Shown: positions 7,550-14,366, counted from the first letter of the stretch. The stretch is DNA of 15,281 nucleotides from Chloroflexota bacterium (GCA_902810755.1 CADDYT010000151.1:1-15281); one strand, 5' to 3'. Notes: generated from the letters alone by a model not told the origin. Made by a program: numbers and translations.

Positions 7550-7590
7550 GTACCTGTATTTCAACATATGAAACGCAGGTACTTTTTTTT
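7550..7590 (+). terminator. Strong Rho-independent terminator ending the glycosyltransferase unit
   Basis: GTACCTGTATTTC (7550-7562) pairs with GAAACGCAGGTAC (7570-7582) around a 7-nt loop (AACATAT). The 13-position stem has one G-U pair and one mismatch, and eight T residues follow at 7583-7590. It lies 69 nt downstream of the stop at 7481. Confidence 0.92.
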
Positions 7591-7667
7591 GTTGCACAGG
7601 GATATAAAAAAATCGTTAAGAATGTCGGAATCGCTCTCTTTCCCACTTCCAGAGTCGTCCACCTCTA

Positions 7668-7676
7668 TGGTATAAA
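7668..7676 (+). promoter_or_regulatory. Extended -10 promoter for the DUF4388 gene
   Basis: TGG followed by TATAAA, placed in the 325-bp gap between 7481 and 7807, after the terminator. No good -35 is seen. A start near 7683 would give a leader of about 124 nt. Apart from the repeat, the terminator, this promoter and the hairpin at 7720, I see nothing else in the gap. Confidence 0.5.
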
Positions 7677-7719
7677 CGTATGTGGAAGCAGAACAGTACC
7701 TGTGCATTTATTACATTTG

Positions 7720-7743
7720 CATAGGGAAGCTATGTGTTTTTTT
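7720..7743 (+). other. Small hairpin with T-tract in the DUF4388 leader
   Basis: CATAG (7720-7724) pairs with CTATG (7730-7734) around GGAAG, followed after TG by seven T residues (7737-7743). The stem is short and AT-rich, so it would terminate weakly. Its place between promoter and gene would fit partial attenuation. Confidence 0.3.
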
Positions 7744-7806
7744 ATCATGTCCTGAAGGCCAGAAGCGAGGTTGACTCGATGACGGAAAGAAGGAAGGATT
7801 GCACCG

Positions 7807-8439
7807 ATGACAAAGGGTAGAGATAATCTTGCCGAAGCCCTCAACGACGTACTGGAGCTGGTGCGCGCGAGACGGCAAACGGGACTATTAAGTATCGAAC
7901 GTCTGCACGAAGGTCGCTATGAGGAAGGCGAGGTCTATGTGCAGTTCGGCCAGCCGGTTTACGCGCAGACCGGCTCACTTACCGGTCAGGAAGCTCTCAC
8001 GAAGTTACTGAGCTGGCGTCAAATATATTTTGTCTTTCTGCCGGATGTAGTGCGTGTGACGGGGAATAGCTCCTCTGTGGCAAGAACGAATGGGAAAGGC
8101 GCTTCGCCGACTGCTCGCACGATCACCTCGCCCGGCCTTCCCGCTATGGGCGGCAATAGCTTCTCACAAACGGGAGCGCCGGAAAGTGGCCCGCTTCCCG
8201 CACAGCCTGTGCCGCAGACAGCCAGTACCACCCCCGGCCTTGAATGGATTGTTCCACGTAAGGCAGGCAGCAACCGTGATGTGATGGAACTGCCGCTGAC
8301 GCGCCCGCAGCGTTCCATTTATTTGCTGATCGATGGTCGCAGAACGGTAGCCGATCTCGCTCGCTGCACCCGTAAAAGTATGCAGGAGGTTGAGCGCCTG
8401 CTCTCTGAGCTACGCGAGCGCGGCCTGATTACGATCTAG
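7807..8439 (+). CDS. DUF4388 (PatA N-terminal-like) protein with C-terminal winged-helix-like tail
   Basis: A 210-residue cytoplasmic protein. The ATG at 7807 has AGGAAGG (7791-7797) 9 nt upstream; an ATG at 7779 is out of frame. Residues 7-80 match the DUF4388 pattern: LNDVLELVRARRQTGLLSIER, then GEVYVQFGQPVYAQTGSLTGQEALTKLLSW, then a closing FVFLPD strand. This domain occurs in PatA-like response regulators and in small-GTPase or two-component signalling clusters; it is thought to mediate protein interactions, with no known enzymatic activity. Residues 84-148 are a Gly/Ser/Pro linker with an ESGPLPAQP motif that recalls the SGPL repeats of the neighbouring 6003-7481 protein. Residues 160-210 (PLTRPQRSIYLLIDGRRTVADLA, then MQEVERLLSELRERGLI) resemble a winged helix. 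Partners are not visible. It converges on mfd. Confidence 0.8.
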   Translation: MTKGRDNLAEALNDVLELVRARRQTGLLSIERLHEGRYEEGEVYVQFGQPVYAQTGSLTGQEALTKLLSWRQIYFVFLPDVVRVTGNSSSVARTNGKGASPTARTITSPGLPAMGGNSFSQTGAPESGPLPAQPVPQTASTTPGLEWIVPRKAGSNRDVMELPLTRPQRSIYLLIDGRRTVADLARCTRKSMQEVERLLSELRERGLITI

Positions 8440-8440
8440 C

Positions 8441-8470
8441 GTTTCATTCGTGGTTGCACGAACGAAAAAC
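8441..8470 (+). terminator. Stem-loop just after the DUF4388 stop, possible weak terminator
   Basis: TTCGTG (8447-8452) pairs perfectly with CACGAA (8457-8462) around a GTTG loop. A further TTT/AAA pairing is possible beyond a 2x2 internal loop. It starts 2 nt after the gene but has no T-tract on either strand, so termination is uncertain. Confidence 0.35.
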
Positions 8471-8590
8471 CTGTACCCTTGCCGACTGGAGGTTTCTTAC
8501 CCGGTCTGTCTATTCTACTCTCCGCTTCCAATCCTTTCTCCAGAGGGGCAAACGGCAAAAACCGACGCAACTATGGCTTGCTCTACGATA

Positions 8591-8612
8591 TGAGCGGTGA
8601 TGCTGCCGCTCA
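8591..8612. other. Perfect 7-bp palindrome between two convergent genes
   Basis: TGAGCGG (8591-8597) and CCGCTCA (8606-8612) with an 8-nt loop. It overlaps repeat copy 2. An alternative fold pairs ATGCTG with CAGCAT inside the repeat. On the plus strand a run of Ts lies about 20 nt further on, too far for a classical terminator. The hairpin may act as a bidirectional transcription boundary. Confidence 0.4.
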
Positions 8613-8622
8613 GCATGACACG
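8604..8622 (-). repeat. Intergenic repeat copy 2
   Basis: Identical over 19 bp to 7490-7508. On the minus strand it continues as GCGGCAGCATC, so this copy keeps the nested palindromes expected of a short dispersed intergenic repeat. It sits in the 208-bp gap between the DUF4388 gene and mfd, which holds no gene. Confidence 0.6.
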
Positions 8623-8647
8623 TTTGCGCATTCTTTTTTGTCGTTTG

Positions 8648-11600
8648 CTATGCTGCCGAGGTGATGCCCGGCAGCAGTTCACCGAGTTGTTTGAGCCAGT
8701 CCGGCCCGAAGAGGCGACGGGGAATGCGAATGACACCTTGCTGCACCCGCGCCTCGTTGCGGAAGCGACGGTAGAGCGCAATGCGGTTCGGCACGATGGT
8801 GCGCCTGACCGTCAGCACAAACTCGTTGTCTTTGAGCGCGATGGCCTCGAAGCCCAGACTGGCGGCCTCCACCTTCAGGCGAATCATTGCCAGCAGGTTC
8901 TTGACCGGCAGCGGTGGCGGGCCGAAACGATCGCTTAACTCCGCCTCCATTGCCTCTACCTGCTCCATGCACGTCAGGTTCGCCAGGCGCTGGTAGAAGT
9001 TGACCTTGAGCGTGCGGTCGCCGATGTACTCGTCGGGCAGGTAGGCGTCGAGCGGCAGGTCAACGCTGGCGCTGGCGGTGGTGGCGGCTTCCACCTGCTT
9101 GCCCTGGATTTCCTGTACTGCCTCAGCCAGCAGCTTGCAGTAGAGATCGAAGCCGACCGAGTTCATGAAGCCGGACTGCTCCGCGCCCAGCAGGTTGCCC
9201 GCTCCGCGAATTTCCAGGTCTTTCATGGCGATGCGGAAGCCCGCGCCCAGCTCGGTGGCCTCGAAGATGGCGCGCAGGCGTTTCTCCTGGATGGGCGTCA
9301 GTTTCGCGTCCTTATTGTAGAGGAAGTAGGCATATGCCTGATTGGTGCCGCGACCCACGCGCCCGCGTAGCTGGTAAAGCTGGGCCAGCCCGAAGTAGGC
9401 GGCGTTGTTCACAATAATGGTGTTAGCATTTGGAATGTCCAGCCCGTTTTCGATGATGGTGGTGGAGACCAGCACATCGTATTCGCCGCTGGAGAAATCC
9501 ATCATCACCCGTTCCAGTTGATCTTCCGCCATCTGGCCGTGTCCAACAGCGATGCGCGCCTCCGGCACCAGCTTTTGCAGCTTCTGCGCGATAACCTGAA
9601 TGCCCTGCACGCGGTTGTGTACAAAGAAGACCTGGCCGCCGCGATCAATCTCGCGCAGGATGGCCTCGCGAATCAGGCTCTCGTCGTACTCGCGAATGGC
9701 CGTGCGAATGGGCAGGCGTTCCTGCGGCGGCGTCTCGATCACGCTCATGTCGCGCAGGTTGACCAGCGACATGTGCAGTGTGCGCGGAATTGGCGTGGCC
9801 GTCATGGTCAGCACATCGATCTCGGTGCGCAACTGCTTGAGCCGCTCCTTGTGGGCAACGCCGAATCGCTGCTCCTCGTCCACGATCAGGAGGCCGAGGT
9901 TGAGGAAGACGACATCCTTTTGCAGCAGGCGGTGGGTGCCGATGACGATATCTACTTTTCCTGTCGCCAGGTCTTCCAGCACCTGCTTCTGCTCCTTTTC
10001 CGAGCGGAAGCGGCTGAGCAGTTCGACGCGCACGGGATAGGCTTTGAGCCGCTCCCTGAAAGTGTTGTAGTGTTGCAGCGCCAGCACAGTTGTCGGCACC
10101 AGCACGGCGACCTGGCGTTGATCCAGCACAGCCTTGAAAGCGGCGCGCAGGGCCACCTCGGTTTTGCCGTAGCCCACATCACCGCAGACGAGCCGGTCCA
10201 TCGGACGCGGTCGCTCCATGTCGGCTTTGACCTCCTCGATGGCGCGGGCCTGATCGGGCGTCTCTTCGTAGACAAAGGCGTCTTCCAGCTCTTGCAGCCA
10301 GGGTTGTTCTGAATCGGGCGGGAAGGCGTGGCCGGGGGCAGCCTCGCGCGCGCTGTAGAGGCGCAGCAACTCGCGCGCGATATCCTGCACGCTCTCCTTG
10401 ACTCTCGACTTGGCGCGCGTCCACTCTGTTGTGCCAAGCTTACTGAGCGCCGGCACAGCCTCGCCCATACCGATGTAGCGCGTGACGCGATCAAGCTGGT
10501 CGGTTGGAATGTACAGCCTGTCGGTCCCGGCGTACTGGATAAGCAGGTATTCGCGTTCAACGCCCGTCATATTCAGCCTGACCAGCCCCTCAAAACGCCC
10601 GATGCCGTGTTCCTGATGGACAACGTAATCGCCCGGATTGACCTCCGACAGGAACGAGGCAGGCGTGACGGGCTTGCGCCGCTGCGCATTGCGCTTGCGC
10701 GACCAGCCGAAAATCTCGGTGTCGGTATAGATGTGCAGTCCCAGCCCGCGCGATTGCCAGCCCTCCGCCAGTTGCCCCTGGATCAGCGTGACGGTTCCCG
10801 GCTCCGGCAACGTATTGATGTTAGTGCCGGGGCTGACATGGATGGTATTGTCATGCAGGATGGCCTCGTCAGCCAGCACTTCCGCCATGCGCCGTGCCTG
10901 CGCTGTGACGATAACCACGCGCTCGCGGTTATCGATGGCCTTGCGGACATCCAGCACGAAGGCGCGCAGGCGACCGCCATACGAATTGGCGCTGCTGAAG
11001 GTGGGGACGAGGTGTTCGGTCCCCTGGCTCAGATACGCATCGTATTCGCCCTCGGCTGCCGAGAGGATGTCGGCGAAGCGCAACTGGCGGCGCTGGTGCA
11101 ACTGCGGCTCAAGCTGGTTCCAGTTGATATGCGCCTCCCGCAGGTGCGCCGGGTTCTCGCGGTCGCGCTCAAAGCGTTCCTTCATCTCCTCCGCCTGCTC
11201 GTCCAGTTCGATGATGCGATTGTGGATGATGTCCGGGTTATCCAGGATCAACAGGCCGTTGCGCGGCAGGTAGTCCAGCACGGAGGCGCGGCTGTGCAGG
11301 TAGGGCAGGTAGAAGGCGATATCCTCGAACGAGCGGCGCTGGCGCAGTTCTTCCAGGTCGCGCTTCCAGCGTTCCTCGGCGTCGCGATGCAGGATGTTGC
11401 TATCCAGTTGCGCCAGTTCCTGCGCTGCCTGCGGCCCGCGTACCGGCAACGCCTCGCGCGCCGGGCCGATCACGCAGGCATGAATCGGGTTGAGCGAACG
11501 CTGCGTCTCCTGGTCGAAGGTACGCAACGACTCGATCTCGTCACCGAAGAACTCGATACGCACCGGGCGCGGCAGCGTGGGCGGGAAGAGGTCGATGATG

Positions 11601-12148
11601 CCGCCGCGATGGCTGAACTGCCCCGGTTCTTCCACTTCCGCGACCGGCTCGTAGCCAAGATTGTAGAGGTGTTCCAGCATCAGCGTCAGATCGACCTCCT
11701 GCCCTGGCTTCAGTTCGTAGAGCGTGGCTGAGAGTTCCTGGGGAGGAATGACCGGCTGCGTCAACGCCCGTGCGGAGGTGACAACAAGCACATTGCGCTC
11801 CTGCCGGGCCAGTGCGATTAACGCCTGCATGCGCTGCTGCGTTGTGAGGTGATCGCTCATCAGCCGCTCGTAGGGCAGCGCGTCGCGGTCGGGCAGGTAA
11901 TACACGTCGTTCGGGTTGGGAACGAACGCCTTCACCTCCTCGACGATCTGGCCAACCTGCGCCTCGTCCGCCGCTACCACGAGCATGGGTTGCTTGAGGC
12001 CCTCGGCCAGTGCGGCCAGCAAAAACGGGCGTGCCGCTTCTGTAATGCCCGTCAGCGCGGGCAGCCCCTCGGCTTTGCGTATCTGTTCCAGCAAGCGGCG
12101 AAACTCTGGCCGCTGTATCAATACTGTCAGTAGTCCCTGTAAAGTCAT
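8648..12148 (-). CDS. mfd: Transcription-repair coupling factor Mfd
   Basis: A complete 1166-residue ATPase that pushes stalled RNA polymerase off DNA lesions and recruits UvrA for nucleotide excision repair. The ATG at 12148 follows GGGGAG with 5 nt spacing; a GTG at 12169 would place the ribosome binding site inside the gene. Residues about 1-330 are the UvrB-like N-terminal region (VVAADEAQVGQIVEEVKAF, FSHRGGIIDLFPP). The RNA polymerase-interacting, CarD-like domain contains VVHQEHGIGRFEGL near residue 510. The RecG-like translocase follows: GDVGYGKTEVA with K662, DEEQRFG (757-763), TMTATPIPRTL, HNRVQGIQ, STTIIENGLDIPNANT and QLRGRVGRG. The translocation (TRG) region and C-terminal domain complete it (LGAGFRIAMKDLEIRGAGNLLG). 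All helicase motifs look intact and length is normal. It appears to be transcribed alone from its own promoter. Confidence 0.98.
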   Translation of the reverse strand: MTLQGLLTVLIQRPEFRRLLEQIRKAEGLPALTGITEAARPFLLAALAEGLKQPMLVVAADEAQVGQIVEEVKAFVPNPNDVYYLPDRDALPYERLMSDHLTTQQRMQALIALARQERNVLVVTSARALTQPVIPPQELSATLYELKPGQEVDLTLMLEHLYNLGYEPVAEVEEPGQFSHRGGIIDLFPPTLPRPVRIEFFGDEIESLRTFDQETQRSLNPIHACVIGPAREALPVRGPQAAQELAQLDSNILHRDAEERWKRDLEELRQRRSFEDIAFYLPYLHSRASVLDYLPRNGLLILDNPDIIHNRIIELDEQAEEMKERFERDRENPAHLREAHINWNQLEPQLHQRRQLRFADILSAAEGEYDAYLSQGTEHLVPTFSSANSYGGRLRAFVLDVRKAIDNRERVVIVTAQARRMAEVLADEAILHDNTIHVSPGTNINTLPEPGTVTLIQGQLAEGWQSRGLGLHIYTDTEIFGWSRKRNAQRRKPVTPASFLSEVNPGDYVVHQEHGIGRFEGLVRLNMTGVEREYLLIQYAGTDRLYIPTDQLDRVTRYIGMGEAVPALSKLGTTEWTRAKSRVKESVQDIARELLRLYSAREAAPGHAFPPDSEQPWLQELEDAFVYEETPDQARAIEEVKADMERPRPMDRLVCGDVGYGKTEVALRAAFKAVLDQRQVAVLVPTTVLALQHYNTFRERLKAYPVRVELLSRFRSEKEQKQVLEDLATGKVDIVIGTHRLLQKDVVFLNLGLLIVDEEQRFGVAHKERLKQLRTEIDVLTMTATPIPRTLHMSLVNLRDMSVIETPPQERLPIRTAIREYDESLIREAILREIDRGGQVFFVHNRVQGIQVIAQKLQKLVPEARIAVGHGQMAEDQLERVMMDFSSGEYDVLVSTTIIENGLDIPNANTIIVNNAAYFGLAQLYQLRGRVGRGTNQAYAYFLYNKDAKLTPIQEKRLRAIFEATELGAGFRIAMKDLEIRGAGNLLGAEQSGFMNSVGFDLYCKLLAEAVQEIQGKQVEAATTASASVDLPLDAYLPDEYIGDRTLKVNFYQRLANLTCMEQVEAMEAELSDRFGPPPLPVKNLLAMIRLKVEAASLGFEAIALKDNEFVLTVRRTIVPNRIALYRRFRNEARVQQGVIRIPRRLFGPDWLKQLGELLPGITSAA

Positions 12149-12177
12149 CTCTTCTCCCCAAAAAAGCACACGAAAAC

Positions 12178-12208
12178 GCGCCCCTACAAGCAGTACAGGT
12201 AGGGGTGC
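12178..12208 (-). promoter_or_regulatory. Stem-loop in the mfd 5' leader
   Basis: On the mRNA strand GCACCCCTAC pairs with GTAGGGGCGC (10 bp including one G-U) around an 11-nt loop, 30 nt before the mfd ATG. A loose T-rich stretch (GTTTTC, then T6 at 12165-12160) and the GGGGAG ribosome binding site follow. The CCCC of the 5' arm could instead pair with the GGGG of that site, so a switch between two folds is conceivable. Confidence 0.45.
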
Positions 12209-12243
12209 ATTCTGTTGCCGCTATCCCGGCGTTATTCGCTGTA

Positions 12244-12272
12244 ATCATACACCATTAGCGGCCAGAGTGCAA
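12244..12272 (-). promoter_or_regulatory. Candidate sigma-70-type promoter of mfd
   Basis: On the minus strand, TTGCAC (12272-12267), a spacer of exactly 17 nt and TATGAT (12249-12244). The -10 matches consensus at 5 of 6 positions and the -35 at its first three. A start near 12237 gives a leader of about 89 nt that contains the stem-loop at 12178-12208. Confidence 0.55.
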
Positions 12273-12298
12273 CTATCATGGGCAGGGAAATCGTCATA

Positions 12299-12334
12299 TA
12301 TGCTCTATTCAGCATAGCCCTTCTCTGCTATACT
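12299..12334 (+). promoter_or_regulatory. tetR promoter with overlapping dyads
   Basis: TGC directly before TATACT (12329-12334) forms an extended -10. Two perfect dyads overlap the promoter: TATGCT-N6-AGCATA (12299-12316) over the -35 region and ATAGC-N8-GCTAT (12314-12331) reaching into the -10. Such placement suits a repressor, plausibly the TetR protein itself. The pairing is inferred from position only. Confidence 0.45.
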
Positions 12335-12375
12335 ATATGCGCGAACCGAAATAGTTTCTCTAAAAAACAAAAATG

Positions 12376-12387
12376 TATTCATGAATA
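12376..12387. promoter_or_regulatory. Perfect 12-bp palindrome in the tetR leader, candidate operator
   Basis: TATTCATGAATA is a perfect 12-bp palindrome that ends two bases before the GAGGAG ribosome binding site of the TetR gene. It contains an in-frame ATG (12381) that could be an alternative start. TetR operators are usually somewhat longer, so this would be a core site at most. Confidence 0.35.
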
Positions 12388-12401
12388 TGAGGAGTTTTAC
12401 C

Positions 12402-13001
12402 ATGTCCCGTCCAGCCGACCCACAGCGCCGTGAGACAATTCTGCAAGCCGCCATGCAACTTTTTCAGGAAAAGGGATACAGCGAAACACGCCTTTCCGAC
12501 ATTGCCGAACGAGCAGGCATCGTTACCAGCACCCTCTACCTCTACTTCGATTCAAAAGAGGCAATGGTGCAGGCGATTGCCGAAAATCTCCTTCGAACGC
12601 TTGGCGGCCAGCTCTTACCGCTTCTGGAAAACCTGGGCAGCAGGGATGATCTGGAACGCTGCGTCGAAAAGTTTATGGATTTTGCCACTGAAAAAGACAG
12701 GTTGCTCAGGCTCTGGCGGCTTGACAGTGGCCTGCGTGGTGTGCCGCTTTTCAATATCAGATCGCCACAAGGCCCACTGTTCCAGAAAGTCATGCGATTA
12801 TTAGAAAAGCAAATGGACGATGGAACGTTGAATCGCTACGACCCCGCCTTGCTCATCCACATTTGTATCGGCCTTGCCCGCTGGATATTCGAAAGCGTCC
12901 CCCTGCTAAAAGATGAACAAGAGCGCATGCAGTTCCGAAACAACTGTGTTGACTGGCTTTGTAACGCCCTGCTCCCCTGTGAGACGGCAGTGAGTGTATG
13001 A
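12402..13001 (+). CDS. TetR/AcrR-family transcriptional regulator
   Basis: A 199-residue dimeric repressor that releases DNA when its ligand binds. The ATG at 12402 follows GAGGAG with 7 nt spacing; the ATG at 12381 in frame overlaps a palindrome and has no such site. Residues 10-55 are the TetR DNA-binding domain: RRETILQAAMQLFQEKGYSET, the recognition helix region LSDIAERAGIVTSTLYLYF, then DSKEAMVQAI. Residues 60-195 are the helical ligand-binding and dimerisation domain, too variable to predict the ligand. It is divergent from mfd. The usual target would be a transporter or enzyme next door. Here the stretch directly downstream holds only an apparent membrane-protein remnant, so its original partner may have been lost. 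Confidence 0.92.
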   Translation: MSRPADPQRRETILQAAMQLFQEKGYSETRLSDIAERAGIVTSTLYLYFDSKEAMVQAIAENLLRTLGGQLLPLLENLGSRDDLERCVEKFMDFATEKDRLLRLWRLDSGLRGVPLFNIRSPQGPLFQKVMRLLEKQMDDGTLNRYDPALLIHICIGLARWIFESVPLLKDEQERMQFRNNCVDWLCNALLPCETAVSV

Positions 13002-13002
13002 G

Positions 13003-13149
13003 CTATGCGCGAAAACCGGGAGTGGATTGCACGTTATCCCCCCTGGATGCTGATTTCCTTTTTGGTAGCATTGTTTGGCTCCATCCTTTTTCGTTCTGTA
13101 ATTCTTGTCCCGGCTGGGACAGGTAATTCTCGATATCTTCGGCTTTCAT
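13003..13149 (-). pseudogene. Possible remnant of a minus-strand gene (5' end only)
   Basis: The minus-strand frame from the ATG at 13149 has full start signals: GGAG with 6 nt spacing, a TAACA-A-TGTTA dyad (13162-13172) just upstream, and a TGT-TATCAT extended -10-like sequence further up. The first 18 or so residues (MKAEDIENYLSQPGQELQ) look like a genuine helical N-terminus. They loosely recall the start of nucleotidyltransferase-like proteins, a family resemblance from memory only. After that the frame reads through the tetR-side remnant and stops at 13003. TGTCCC-GGCT-GGGACA (13106-13121) forms a hairpin within it. Confidence 0.25.
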
Positions 13150-13265
13150 GTTGCACTCCGTTAACAATGTTACCTGATAGCTCGATGATAACACAAAAGT
13201 GGAATGCCAGGCAGCTTCCAGATTTGAGCCAGAACACTCTTGACAAATCTCATCTCCGCTGCTAA
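13005..13265 (+). pseudogene. Probable remnant of a membrane-protein gene after tetR
   Basis: An open frame of 86 codons starts 3 nt after the tetR stop. Its first 33 residues look like the start of a real membrane protein (MRENREWIARYPPWMLISFL, then a hydrophobic run VALFGSILFR). From about residue 36 the translation loses that character (Cys/Ser/Thr-rich, no further helices). The sequence there instead resembles a gene start on the other strand (13149). The simplest reading is a tetR partner gene truncated by deletion or rearrangement near 13095-13110. The ribosome binding site is weak. It could also be a small one-helix protein. I cannot name the family. Confidence 0.3.
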
Positions 13266-13268
13266 TAT
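13240..13268 (+). promoter_or_regulatory. Sigma-70-type promoter of the CPBP/ArsR/SdpI operon
   Basis: A consensus TTGACA (13240-13245), a 17-nt spacer and TAATAT (13263-13268, 4 of 6 consensus positions). Transcription would start near 13275 and leave a leader of about 70 nt before the ATG at 13345. It is the best -35/-10 pair in the window, and its -10 lies inside the inverted repeat at 13264-13289, so it looks strong but repressible. Confidence 0.7.
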
Positions 13269-13296
13269 TTCAATAGATGTTGAAATATTGAAATAT
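13264..13296. promoter_or_regulatory. Operator-like inverted repeat with an extra half-site
   Basis: AATATTTCAA (13264-13273) and TTGAAATATT (13280-13289) form a perfect 10-bp inverted repeat around 6 bp. TTGAAATAT then recurs at 13288-13296, giving three copies of one half-site. The AT-rich block stands out from its GC-rich surroundings. It covers the -10 and presumed start site of the operon that encodes an SdpR-like ArsR repressor. Small ArsR-family proteins typically bind AT-rich imperfect dyads and autoregulate, so this is the natural candidate operator. Confidence 0.7.
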
Positions 13297-13344
13297 GCTG
13301 TCTGACGGAGCAAAGGCAGAAACGGTAAAGCCAGGGAGACATAT

Positions 13345-14328
13345 ATGGAGACGAACACGACTACTCCTGATACGGTTGACAGGCTACCTGTTGCGCCGCG
13401 AGTCAACTGGACAAATAGTGTGTTGTTTCTGGTGCTAACGTTTGGCATAAGCTGGACGGTCTGGCTGGTACTGCGTGCGTCTGGCGTGCCGTTCACGATC
13501 TATGTCGCAGCCGGGATGTTCGGGCCTGCGGCGGCGGCGGTGCTGGTGCGGGTGCTGCGTAAAGAGGGGTTTGCCGATGCCGGTTTGCGGCTGGTGGGCA
13601 AGGGGCATCGTGGCGGAGGCTGGATGTACCTTGCTGCCTATCTGGCGCCACCCCTGTTCATCGCGGCGGGCGTCCTGCTTTCGCTGCTCATCGGCTACCA
13701 GCACTGGGCATTCAGTCAGAATGTGCAGGCGGAGGCGCAGGCGATTGTGAAGGCGCTGCAGCAGCAGGGGGCGAAGTTGCCGCCCGGTTATACGCCCCAA
13801 CAACTGGCGCTGCTCAGCCTTCTCAGTCAGATCGCTCTGGCCTTCACGCTGGCGATTCCCTTCAACATGATTTTTACCTTCGGCGAAGAGTTTGGCTGGC
13901 GCGGCTACCTGCTGCCGAAGCTCGCGCCGCTGGGGGGCGTGTGGGCTGCCATCATTACCGGCGTCATCTGGGGCCTGTGGCACGCGCCTGTGATCGTGTT
14001 GGATGGCTACAACTATCCCGGCAACCCGCTGCTGGGCGTGCTGATGATGGTCGTGTTCACCACCGCCCTGGGCATCATCTTTGCCTGGTTCCGTTTCCGC
14101 TCTGGCAGCGTCTGGCCCTCTACGTTGTCACACGCGGCGATCAATGCGCAGGTCGGCTTCGGCCTTGTGTTTCTCTCGCCCGGCAACCCGTTCCTGCGTC
14201 CTCCGATTGGCCTGATCGGTCTCGTGCCCATGATTGTTTTCGCCATCTGGCTGATTGCCACGGGGCGTTTGCGCGTTGAACGGGCGCCGGTCGTCGAAAG
14301 CGCGAACGGAGGGCAGGCGGCAAGTTGA
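13345..14328 (+). CDS. CPBP-family intramembrane metalloprotease (PF02517, Abi/CAAX type)
   Basis: A 327-residue multi-pass membrane protein. The ATG at 13345 follows GGGAG with 6 nt spacing. Hydrophobic helices occur at about 24-44, 50-70, 93-117, 155-180, 195-218, 229-248 and 286-305. The three conserved motifs are present: FGEEFGWRGYLLP (E181, E182, R186), GVIWGLWHAP (H213) and LSHAAIN (H263, N267). These match the glutamate and histidine zinc ligands and active site of the Rce1-like family. Members cleave substrates within the membrane or act in bacteriocin self-immunity; which applies here is unknown. It is the first gene after the operator-bearing promoter, 64 nt before the ArsR gene, and probably the first gene of an SdpR/SdpI-type operon. 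The residue 120-150 loop is Gln/Ala-rich. Confidence 0.9.
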   Translation: METNTTTPDTVDRLPVAPRVNWTNSVLFLVLTFGISWTVWLVLRASGVPFTIYVAAGMFGPAAAAVLVRVLRKEGFADAGLRLVGKGHRGGGWMYLAAYLAPPLFIAAGVLLSLLIGYQHWAFSQNVQAEAQAIVKALQQQGAKLPPGYTPQQLALLSLLSQIALAFTLAIPFNMIFTFGEEFGWRGYLLPKLAPLGGVWAAIITGVIWGLWHAPVIVLDGYNYPGNPLLGVLMMVVFTTALGIIFAWFRFRSGSVWPSTLSHAAINAQVGFGLVFLSPGNPFLRPPIGLIGLVPMIVFAIWLIATGRLRVERAPVVESANGGQAAS

Positions 14329-14366
14329 CGAAACGTGATTTTACAATCAACATTTCCCCACGTTCG
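14329..14366 (+). other. Inverted repeat in the CPBP-ArsR gap
   Basis: CGAAACGTG (14329-14337) and CACGTTCG (14359-14366) pair over 8 bp with one bulged A, around a 21-nt loop, starting directly after the CPBP stop. No T-tract follows. It could modulate readthrough or mRNA stability between the first and second gene. Confidence 0.3.

Noticed and set aside
7550..7703. GTACCTGT occurring at both 7550-7557 and 7696-7703
   Set aside because: An 8-base match without matching context is expected by chance. The first copy is explained by the terminator stem.
9518..11731. Long open frames antisense to mfd (9518-10312 and 10328-11731)
   Set aside because: Translations are His/Gln/Arg/Asp-rich without domain logic, and lie fully opposite an intact Mfd with all motifs. 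They reflect GC-rich codon use, not genes.
14325..14347. TTGACG and TACAAT in the CPBP-ArsR gap as a separate ArsR promoter
   Set aside because: The spacing is only 11 bp, far too short, and there is no TG extension. The operon promoter at 13240 is much better.
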